64,000 nucleotides of DNA from Aedes albopictus. Lineage: Eukaryota > Arthropoda > Insecta > Diptera > Culicidae. A model generated the notes under the pieces. The model was not told the origin of the DNA. It saw only the letters and a program-made list of their open reading frames with translations, and did no database searches. The translations under genes were made by a program, and so were the position numbers. This document shows, piece by piece, positions 57,101-64,000 of this stretch; position 1 is the first letter of the stretch, and every line of letters starts with the position of its first letter. The stretch spans positions 326,922,129-326,986,128 of the forward strand of contig NC_085138.1 of assembly GCF_035046485.1 (NCBI RefSeq), read 5' to 3'.

Positions 57101-57343
57101 AAGTAGATTTCTTGGAGAAATACTTGGCGAAATTTCCTGTGATTCTCAAGAAAAAAAAAGGTTGGATAATTGTGGATAAAAACCTCAATTATTAGAATAG
57201 TCTAGAGAATAGTTTTTTAAAATATTTTTTCTGGAACACTTGAATTATTGACAATCTTTGAGTCGGCTTGAATTTAAAAAAAAAATATCAGTCGGCCAGG
57301 GGGGGGGCATGGCCCCCCCTGCCCCCCTCTGGCTACGCCCTTG
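51126..57343. mobile_element. Inner hAT-like element carrying the main minisatellite, TSD GGAACAAC
   Basis: CAAGGGCGTAGCCAG (51126) and CTGGCTACGCCCTTG (ends 57343) are perfect 15-bp inverted ends. GGAACAAC is duplicated at 51118-51125 and 57344-57351. G/C-runs lie subterminally on both sides (51150-51160, 57299-57330). Ends of this CAxGGGCGTAGCCAG type are typical of hAT elements. Of 6,218 bp, about 5.4 kb are 12-bp minisatellite and no transposase is seen. Confidence 0.92.
51545..56940. repeat. 5.4-kb minisatellite, 12-bp unit GGAATTCCTGGA
   Basis: Near-continuous degenerate repeats of GGAATTCCTGGA/GAAATTCCTGGA. The cleanest stretch is 54350-54390, with three identical 12-mers in a row. 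Because 12 is a multiple of 3, every frame has a four-residue period: EFLE-like on +, PGIS/PEIP-like and RNSS-like on -. This gives the many 60-155-codon frames here. None shows a domain, and stops are scattered. A higher-order repeat is suggested by the recurrence of TTGTTGACATAA near 53546, 54310 and 54940. Confidence 0.92.
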
Positions 57344-57659
57344 GGAACAACACAAAGGGACAGGTCATAATTGTCGAATTGTTGCTGTGATTTCAAAACT
57401 TGTTACTGTTGTACTATTATTGCTGATTAGTTGATCAATAGTACAACAATAACTAAACTCGTACTTCAACAAAACATGTTATTTAAATGTAATTTAGTTA
57501 ATGTATATCAATAGCTTGATTATAACAAAATGAGATTGTCCAACAAAATTTGTTATGAAAAAGCTATGCCTTGATAATTTAATAATAACAAAACAAGATA
57601 TAAAAACAGGTTATGTGATTTCGTAGTTATTAACTTGCTATTCTCCTCTGCTCGGGAGC

Positions 57660-58572
57660 TACTTATCACTCGATTCTTGATAATTGAATGTGATGGCCGA
57701 TGGAAAAAAGACCATCGTACGTTATTTCTGCCGTTTTTAGTCACTTCGTTAATAATCAAACCTAAAATGAAGCACTTTTACTGGAATGGATGGTTCAGAT
57801 TAAACATCACTGCAGCTGTCAAATTTTTAACCAGTTGCTGTTTAGTCAACATATAAGTAAAAAAAAATAACGAAACGGTTTTAGATTAGCTTTTAACGTA
57901 ATCATTTAGCTTGCAGGTTATCATTACAAATGCAATCACAAGACAGTATGCGTTAAACTATGCTTTTATGAAAGCAAACTGGAGATGGTAGAAAAATAGA
58001 TATTTTCGCCGCCGACATATTGAATTGTTGAATTTTTCTTGTTTGGTGATGATTTTTAAGCATGTTTTCAGGTGACATTTTTATGTTATACCTATTATCG
58101 ATTTCGAAGAGGGAGCTTATTTTTTCACATCTTTACTAGCACATTTCACAATAAATTTCATTGGGCAATTGGTGTGGCGGTACTATACGATAAATATTCA
58201 CCGTGCGAAATTTGCAAACTTCGAACGTATTATTTGCATTATTTCTCTGGCAGTTTTGTTTTTTTTTTCTGTCATGATAAATTTATGAAGACTGAATATA
58301 ATTCAAAATTCAGAATAGTTACGATGAAAGTTATTATTAGTGGGGATAGCATTTACCTAGGTAGAGTACTCTAGAAATGGTTACAACAAATGCTGGATTA
58401 CTTTTGTTGAATACACTTCAAAATTTTCACCAGTATGGGCCAACTAGCAAGATTGTAATCTTCCTGAGGTTATGGTAGAAGCAATGCGGATAAAGTTGCT
58501 TTAGCTAAAGTTTTATTGAAGTAGGTTTATAATAATCCTCTAGTGTTTCATAAAACTGAAAATGTTACTTGG
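57660..58572. other. AT-rich interval inside the giant element, no gene
   Basis: No inverted repeat or tRNA-like module was seen. The + frame 58072-58374 has a hydrophobic/aromatic composition but no recognisable family. Confidence 0.4.
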
Positions 58573-58589
58573 GCATTAACATTTTTACT

Positions 58590-59060
58590 CGGATTCCTTA
58601 AAAAAAATATGAAATTCTTCAGTAACAATTCCTAGAAAGTTTAACATAGGGAAACTTACCTATTTTCGGCTGTTTTGTTCTCTTCATCATAGGGATTTTA
58701 AAGAACTGTTGAACTCAAAATTGGTATCAAATCTTTCCCAATTAAGCTGAGTTATTCGACCAAGTTTCAAGTATTTTAGCCGACAAAAACCCCTCATGAC
58801 GAAGAGAACAACCCTGCCGATAATACCCTTAGTCACCCTATATTCCTTTGGAAATTTCTAGGAACCTTAACAGTTAAAGTAATCCTCCAGACATTCTTTC
58901 AGGGATTCGTTTAAAAATGTGTTCAATGACTGTTTAAAAATGTGTTCAAACACTGTTCATGAATTCCTCCTGGAATTTTTAGAATTTTCTGCGGTTCTAT
59001 CAGAAATATTTCCTTTGAGATGTCCCTCCACAGATATTTACAGAAGTATTTTATGAAACA
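58590..59060. repeat. 12-bp minisatellite block with MITE at 58650-58835
   Basis: AAATTCTTCAGTAACAATTCC-type units surround a MITE (CCTATTTTCGGCTGTTTTGT ... GAAGAGAACAACCCTGCC), which is the same family as the one in SLC6 intron 1. Confidence 0.55.
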
Positions 59061-59087
59061 ACATTAACCATGTTGTACCGACTTTTC

Positions 59088-59280
59088 AAACCCTCTAAGC
59101 AGAATACCTTCTTCGAATGAGTGTAATTAGTTATGTACCTTTTAATTCCGCCCTAATTGCTTATCCTTTGACGCGTATTTCGACTACCTCTTGTAATCTT
59201 TCTCAGTGTCAGTGTTAGTGTCAGATAAACAATTAGGGCGGAATTAAAAGGTACATAACTGATTACACTCATTCGAACAT
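59088..59280. repeat. Inverted pair of the GGGCGGAATTAAAAGGTAC module
   Basis: GAATGAGTGTAATTAGTTATG plus TACCTTTTAATTCCGCCC (59117-59153) is mirrored by GGGCGGAATTAAAAGGTAC plus ATAACTGATTACACTCATTCG (59235-59274). The spacer contains CGCGTATTTCGACTACC, the complement of the CGAAATACGCG signal seen at 13350. Confidence 0.7.
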
Positions 59281-59318
59281 AAACAATGTTGAAGTTACTC
59301 TTCGAGAGTTACCTGTGT

Positions 59319-59494
59319 AGGATATTCGGATATCACACTTATTCTTCAAAAATGCCCAAATTTCTTGAATAATACTTTCACTATATTTTCCACCACTTTA
59401 CTCTCGAGCTCTACTTCACACGTCTACACTCTGTTTGTCGCTGACCATCAGTTTGGGCATTTTTGAAGAATAAGTGTGATATCCGAATATCCTA
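59319..59494. mobile_element. 176-bp hairpin MITE, TA target
   Basis: TAGGATATTCGGATATCACA plus CTTATTCTTCAAAAATGCCC is perfectly mirrored at 59451-59494. The arms are about 44 bp. Confidence 0.85.
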
Positions 59495-59499
59495 CAACC

Positions 59500-60360
59500 T
59501 GATGAAATTGCTAAAGAAATGTTTAAAAATTTCCTGATGAGATTAAAACTATTTCAGAAACAATCATTGGAGGAGCTCCTGGAAAAGTCTCTGGGGAATA
59601 CCTGGATCAGTCCAAAAGTTCAGTTGATAGGATACAGTGGCTTAATTTCTCCAACAGAGGAGTAGGAAAAAAAACTCCTGGGATGGCTTTGGAGGATTTT
59701 TTAATCGAATTTTATGAGACATTTCGGAAAAAATCAAGAAAAAATCCTGAAGAAGTTTCTTGATCCTTGAAGGCATTTCTGAAGGACATCCTTGAGAAAT
59801 TTCTGTACTAAACCATGAAGAAGTTGCTGAAAGAATCCCTAAAAAAATCTTCGAAAAAATGCACGGATGAATTTGCAGACAAAGGGTACTAGAAGAATCC
59901 TTGAAACAATCTCATAATGAATCTTTGAAGGATGATTTGGAACTAACCCTGAAAGAATTTTTGGACATACCTCTGGATTTTGGAAAGAATTTCTTACGCA
60001 ATGTCTGAATGATATTAGTAAATGGAATTCCCTGATACAATTTTCCTAGAGGAAGTTGTATACTTGAAGGTATCGTAAAAAAAATCTAAAAATGTGTGTT
60101 TTTTTTTCAAGGAATCTCTGAAACAATGCGTGGAAATATTGTGAATACTGTGCAGTAATTCCAAGAAAAAATTCTTGAGATATTCCTGGATAAACGTTAA
60201 GAAATAAATCCTAATATGATTTCTAAAGAAACTCCTGAACTAATCTCTGAAGGGATTTTTTGGGGGTCTCCGGAAAAGAATCTGTGAGAACCCCTGAAGG
60301 AAGGTTTCTAAAAATCTCTAAAGAAGCTTACGATCCCACTTGTGGGGATCTTCTAGTAAG
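59500..60360. repeat. 12-bp minisatellite block (right end of the giant element)
   Basis: GAAGGAATCTCTGAAACAAT and GAATTTTTGGAC-type units, highly diverged. They precede the right subterminal zone. Confidence 0.55.
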
Positions 60361-60589
60361 TCCCCTGGAGGAACTCCTCAAATATTCTCTCTAAAATTAA
60401 TAGAATAACTTTTATGAGAATAATTTTTATTGAAACCTCAGATTTACCTACGTTTAAACCTTTCACACAAAATAGGTGAAAATTGTAATATTGGTACAAG
60501 AAACAAATGATTCTGGATTGACGTTTTTCAATGGCTAAAAATGTCACTTCATTAAAAAATGAAATAAAATATTTGGTCACGCCGATTAC

Positions 60590-60690
60590 GCCGCCGCCGC
60601 CGAATAGGACGTACGGCGTGACGCCGGCGTCGCCGCCGCCGCTGCTTGATTTTGCTATACACGCCGCCGCCGGTGAAAACTGCATCGGCG
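60590..60690. repeat. Right subterminal CGCCGCC cluster
   Basis: CGCCGCCGCCGAATAGGACG, GGCGTCGCCGCCGCCGC and CACGCCGCCGCCGG motifs. Mirror of 48030-48145. Confidence 0.75.
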
Positions 60691-60700
60691 CACACGTCTA

Positions 60701-60930
60701 ACGCAGGGGCGGAAACGAAATCTGCAAGCAAGTGTTAGATTGGAAACCAGCAGGACATCTCATCAGAGGCAGACTCAGAGGCTCATGACGGCGCAGCCTC
60801 AATAATGAAATCAAGCAAGTCAACAGAAATTTGAACTGGCCACAGGTCAAGGTGGTGGCAGGCAATCGCCCAGGATGGAGATCTTTCAATGCGGCCCTCT
60901 GCACCACCATGGGTGTTCAGGACTGAATGA
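60701..60930 (+). pseudogene. LINE segment: C-terminal domain, right part
   Basis: GGNEICKQVLDWKPAGH, RGRLRGS, a stop, then RRSLNNEIKQVNRNLNWPQ and GNRPGWRSFNAALCTT. It is the direct continuation of the peptide broken at 48020, and the family's C-terminus. Only one in-frame stop was noticed, so the LINE is fairly young. Confidence 0.88.
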
Positions 60931-61780
60931 AAATAAGTAGCTCAACCCTTAGCTTGATTTTGAGCAAGTGGTACCGGTGGCATTGATTGTGCAAGCGATG
61001 ACTCATAGATCCAACAAAAAACTAATTGGGTATCAACATTTCAAAATTGCGTAACGTCTTTTGGAAACATCACTTTCTTTCGAAGTTGTATATCGTACTG
61101 TATTTTTTCCATGTATTTGGTTGAATACTAGTACTAAGCAGGAAAAATGCGTCGCTTTCTGACAACCACAGCGGTTTGCGTAGGAAGGATGAAATATGAT
61201 CTACAACTTTTATAAAAGATAGAATTTTCAAAAGTAGTTACACCTTTTTCAAATGTTGGTACTAAATTCTAAGATGATTCATAACTTCACAAAACTGGCA
61301 GAACATGATTTTCCTGAAACACCACATCTTTGAAATTATTATACACCTAGCAGATAGTTCTAACACCCAGCTCAATCAACCTAGATATATGTTGACACGG
61401 CATCCACAAAGCGAGAACGCTCTTCGGATTTACCTGTGCCGGCGTTAAAACCTGTTTCGTTTTTTTTTTTGCTAGTGTTCCATCAAAACAAACTACATTC
61501 ACACAATTCAATATACCTTAACACCCAAGCCCAAAATATACGGTGCCGTTTAAAATATACCCCCATCAACAACGGCAGAGAACTTGAGCGAGGAAAACCC
61601 CAACCCTATACGGGCAACGACTGGCTCGCAATGGGGTGCTCTCTCTCAACTAGTAAAAGCTCTGTAAGCAACGGATCCCCGTTTACCTTACACAGGGCGG
61701 TGGGGCGAACCACGCCGCCAGCGACTTAGTACCTAGAAGCGCCAACCATCAACAAACGGCTTCTCGCGCGCCGGCCGCGC
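60931..61780. other. No gene recognised
   Basis: Moderately AT-rich. The + frame 61436-61729 lies here but shows no domain. GC content rises toward the promoter at 61817. Confidence 0.4.
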
Positions 61781-61816
61781 GCCAAACTTGCGCGCGCTCG
61801 AAACCATCCATTCGGA

Positions 61817-61850
61817 TCAGTTCTGCTCCAGGCAGCGGTGGGATCGGTCG
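61817..61850 (+). promoter_or_regulatory. TATA-less core promoter: Inr plus DPE
   Basis: TCAGTT at 61817-61822 matches the arthropod initiator (A+1 at 61819). GGTCG at 61846-61850 falls exactly at +28 to +32 and fits the DPE consensus RGWYV. The upstream 80 bp are GC-rich (GCGCGC runs at 61770-61800), and the TCAGTT is followed by 540 bp of leader before the ATG at 62359. Confidence 0.6.
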
Positions 61851-62358
61851 GATTTTTAAATTAGTGAAGCCCTCGCGTGCCCCTCTCGGACTCTGTTCGA
61901 TTGATCTCTATCAAGTTTAGATTTTGGGATTTGAGCTTGGAAACGTTAGAAGATCGAGATTGAAAGCAGTTGTGCTAGTAGTGGCAAGTCGTGGAACTGA
62001 TTCGAACGCGTAAGTACGCGCCGCGCCGGATACCTAGAACGCGCGAAGCAAATTGCGCAGGCACGTGTGTCGCAGAATTTTGAATGCAGCTGTTGGTCGT
62101 TCGCGGTGTGGTGGACGCAACGAGAAGGTGCAACAACAAAAATAGTGTGACAAGTGCCAAATTTTCCAACTAACGAGTTAAGACGGTTTGTCGCTGCGTT
62201 GATGCATGATTTATATTATGTCAGTCGAGAGAGGGTGGAAAAGTGAATAGAAGTGTGAGAGAGCTGATTTCTGGTGGAACTGCGGAAACTGAGAAGTGAA
62301 AGATTTTCTTTGGTTGGCGGAAAAGCCACACAACATCGGATAGGAGTGTTGACGCAAG

Positions 62359-62445
62359 ATGGAGAACGGTGCCTACATTGGTGATGAAACCGGGCAGACC
62401 CGTATCGAGGGAATCACCGTGACCAACGGTGACATTATTTACCAG
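62359..62445 (+). CDS. First coding exon of an unidentified gene
   Basis: ATG in a good context (GCAAGATGG) with an in-frame TGA just upstream at 62350-62352, so translation starts here. It encodes 29 residues beginning MENGAYIGDETGQTR, then CAG before the donor GTAATT (62446). The exon ends in phase 0. Hydrophilic, with no signal peptide and no domain I recognise. The next exon was not found before 64000, so the gene runs off the window. A possible earlier 5'UTR donor, GTAAGT, lies at 62008. The promoter at 61817 is the likely driver. Confidence 0.65.
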
Positions 62446-63224
62446 GTAATTGCAGTGGCGCAAAAACGCAAGAATTGAAGTGGTTTGAGTGCACTTGGTA
62501 TGGTTGTATGACTAAGATTCTTATTTCTATGAATATGTTGGATTGAACAAGTTTAAAATGGAACTGATGAGGGTATAGAAAGCATCAACTATTAGCATTT
62601 GCGATAAATTCCTAGAACAATGATTACAAAGCGAATTGTTCTACTTCCGGGAAGCCCCAAGGAAATCCCTTAATTTTACTTGCTGATGCTGAATGCTGAA
62701 GCAAGTCTAACTAACAAAACCGGCGATCTAATCTAATTGAACATCAGTAAGAACCAGCATTCAAGTGAAACTAGTTCAAGCAATCAATCTTAATTTCAAA
62801 GTTTGCATCAGGGCACAATTAAAGTGTTAACTTATTGAATACTGTGGATCACAATTGTGGGGACCACGACGGTTGTTGTGTTTTGATCCAATTCAGGACA
62901 GATGACGCAGTGAAAACGAATTTGTTGTATGAACCAAGGGGAAATGCCAAAGATGATTTCAACGAAGGATTCAGAAATAAGGTTTGTTGCAATTTTATTT
63001 CTTGCAAATTTTGTGTATTAGTGAATTTAAAAAAAAAGTGAATAGAACGTTTATCTCATGCTTCGCTTAGTATACATACCATCGATCTTCAGCAACACAC
63101 CGTTTGATCAAACTACTTACTAAGTTTACAAACTATTCTAAGTTTACAAAAAGACTCCAACTTTTTGCCTGTTTGGAACTAAATTTCGCAATTAAAAAAA
63201 ATAATAATTAAAAAGTGCTATGTT
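62446..63224. other. Probable intron, no further exon seen
   Basis: AT-rich sequence without a recognisable coding block. The frame at 62835-63041 shows no domain. Confidence 0.4.
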
Positions 63225-63439
63225 GTTTACATCGGGTTGGACATCGGCGAACGGCAACCCATAATGGACCCCCAATCGGACTGCAAACAGGAACAACCAA
63301 CAGCCACACATCAACATCCTCGTGCTCATCATTCTACCATGATAGGGTAGAAAGTGAAAGCAACGCAATGGCAACCAGTTCGATGTGGTACAATTAGAAC
63401 CGAATACATTTAGGCGCTGTACAAAAAGTGTATGTACAG

Positions 63440-63616
63440 CAGGGATGCCATATATACAGATTTATCTGTATTATACAGATTTTTGAGCATCGATACAGAT
63501 TGCGTTTATATGAAATAAAGATTTTCCATTTGTATAGGATACAAATTTTTCACCCTAATTTTGTATGGGATACAGATGTTTGAACGAGTGATACAGAAAA
63601 TCATCTGGCATCGCTG
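63440..63616. mobile_element. 177-bp hAT-type MITE, TSD ATGTACAG
   Basis: CAGGGATGCCA and TGGCATCGCTG are the ends. ATGTACAG is duplicated at 63432-63439 and 63617-63624. The interior repeats ATACAGAT in both orientations. It is inserted in the SINE. Confidence 0.85.
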
Positions 63617-63679
63617 ATGTACAGCTTCCAATGGATTACCGGCAGGGAGTGCGTTCAATGTTGCTCAACAGGAGTAAAA

Positions 63680-63880
63680 TCATTTAATTTTGTATGGCGA
63701 AAAGCATCTAAACTCGAATTTCTCGAAATGAAAAGCTTTTACCGAAAAAAATATTTGGTAGGCACCAAACCGGTCATCATTGTGCACAACCGCTACCAAA
63801 TATTTTTTTCGAATAATGTGTTTCACTTCGAGAAATACGCCATTAGATGCTATTCGCCATATAATATTTTTGCGATTTAC
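63680..63880. mobile_element. Palindromic MITE-like segment
   Basis: GTATGGCGAAAAGCATCTAA to AATTTCTCGAAATGAAA is mirrored by TTTCACTTCGAGAAATACG to AGATGCTATTCGCCATAT. Centre around 63760-63790. The ends are not resolved. Confidence 0.55.
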
Positions 63881-64000
63881 TTTTAGCGATCTTTCGCGCA
63901 TAGAAGCTACCGCCACATTGGTCGATGCGGAGAGTAGGAAAACAGTCAAAGCATTTAATTCATTAGAATCGCTCACGCAGTGCCCTAGTGGACAATAGAG

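Larger units (their letters stand above)
49891..57656. mobile_element. CCCGAGCAGA-ended AT-rich element, TSD AG, split by a hAT
   Basis: CCCGAGCAGAAGGGAATAAC and GCTATTCTCCTCTGCTCGGG are inverted ends, each flanked by AG. The outer parts (49891-50200, 57365-57640) are full of AATAACA/TGTTATT like the element at 11355-12313. The hAT-like element at 51126-57343 lies inside. Confidence 0.7.
49236..58573. mobile_element. CCCAAGTAACA-ended element enclosing further insertions
   Basis: CCCAAGTAACA at 49236 and TGTTACTTGGG ending at 58573 are perfect 11-bp inverted ends, with CA outside each (49234-49235, 58574-58575). The ends match the small foldbacks at 30258 and 17104. Beyond 11 bp the arms diverge. 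Since 2-bp flanks match easily by chance, the pairing rests mainly on the ends. Confidence 0.55.
48021..60700. mobile_element. Giant 12.68-kb hAT-like element, TSD ACGCAGGG
   Basis: TAGACGTGTGCGCC (48021-48034) and GGCGCACACGTCTA (60687-60700) are perfect 14-bp inverted ends. ACGCAGGG is duplicated immediately outside (48013-48020, 60701-60708). Both subterminal zones (48030-48145, 60590-60690) are packed with CGCCGCCG motifs on a strongly AT-rich background, as expected for hAT transposase sites. Deleting the element plus one TSD joins the LINE codons HTLRR to GGNEICKQ in frame. The inside is minisatellite and nested elements, with no transposase recognised, so it is non-autonomous. Confidence 0.9.
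41260..60930 (+). mobile_element. One RTE-clade LINE copy split by nested insertions
   Basis: Coding blocks occur in LINE order on the + strand: 41280-41848, 42394-42681, 42816-43082, 43787-44505, 47535-47624, 47920-48020 and 60709-60930. The gaps are a 10-bp-TSD insertion, a hairpin MITE, a minus-strand SINE, an 8-bp-TSD hAT complex, a plus-strand SINE and the 12.68-kb hAT-like element. Protein similarity to the minus-strand copy at 29815-31340 supports a shared family, probably like the mosquito RTE element JAM1 (from memory, not checked). Confidence 0.85.
63225..63995 (+). mobile_element. SINE body split by two MITE-like inserts
   Basis: GACATCGGCGAACGGCAACC, TCATTCTACCATGATAGGG and ATACATTTAGGCGCTGTAC match the minus-strand SINE at 22797-23208. 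Its 3' end GAATCGCTCACGCAGTGCCC lies at 63966. The tRNA head is absent. It is split by the MITE at 63440-63616 and by a second palindromic segment at 63680-63880. Confidence 0.7.

Noticed and set aside
15242..60700. The 6-kb and 12.7-kb elements as Helitrons or Polintons
   Set aside because: Both have terminal inverted repeats with 8-bp target duplications, which Helitrons lack and which exceed Polinton's usual 6 bp. No polymerase, capsid or Rep/helicase sequence was seen.
61436..61729. 97-codon + frame upstream of the promoter
   Set aside because: No domain, poor start context, and it lies upstream of the Inr/DPE start site.

Overview
This is a eukaryotic, almost certainly culicine mosquito (Aedes-like), genomic window. 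The evidence is one intact spliced SLC6 gene with short introns, tRNA-headed SINEs with mosquito-type 3' modules, fragments of an RTE-clade LINE, BEL/Pao debris, very many palindromic MITEs, and transposons nested several levels deep. All assignments come from reading the sequence. No database was searched.

Genes. The only complete protein gene is a five-exon SLC6 nutrient amino-acid transporter at 23889-26306 (+). Its exons join to 1,935 nt (644 codons plus stop). A second gene begins near the right edge: an Inr plus DPE core promoter at 61817-61850 and a 29-codon first coding exon at 62359-62445 (+) that ends in a splice donor, with the rest outside the window. A broken small heat-shock protein copy (about 19225-19590, -) lies inside a foldback transposon.

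Layout. 1-14.5 kb: a LINE RNase H relic, palindromic TA-flanked MITEs, and SINEs, one with an intact 75-nt tRNA head inside a MITE. 14.5-22.7 kb: a degenerate 12-bp minisatellite split by two hAT-like elements, 15242-21295 (TSD CTTACTGG) and 21386-22147 (TSD CTTTCCAG). The first carries the sHSP foldback element. 22.8-26.8 kb: SINEs and the SLC6 gene, with a MITE in its first intron and another in its 3' region. 27-34 kb: more 12-bp minisatellite and two opposed RTE LINE relics. 37.1-38.3 kb: a near-perfect 11-bp satellite. 38.3-41.1 kb: two further degenerate minisatellite families around a BEL/Pao integrase relic.

41.3-60.9 kb is one RTE LINE on the + strand, opened by successive insertions. 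These include a 3-kb hAT MITE complex (44506-47526, TSD GTGCTGCT), SINEs, and a 12.68-kb hAT-like element (48021-60700, TSD ACGCAGGG). When that element and one TSD copy are ignored, the LINE reading frame continues. The giant element contains at least three further nested elements. The innermost is another hAT-like element (51126-57343, TSD GGAACAAC) whose body is about 5.4 kb of 12-bp minisatellite. No transposase was recognised in any of the hAT-like elements, so all look non-autonomous.

The most unusual themes are large non-autonomous hAT-like elements with minisatellite bodies, a host sHSP fragment captured between transposon arms, and an 11-bp satellite with one internal substitution in about 109 copies.
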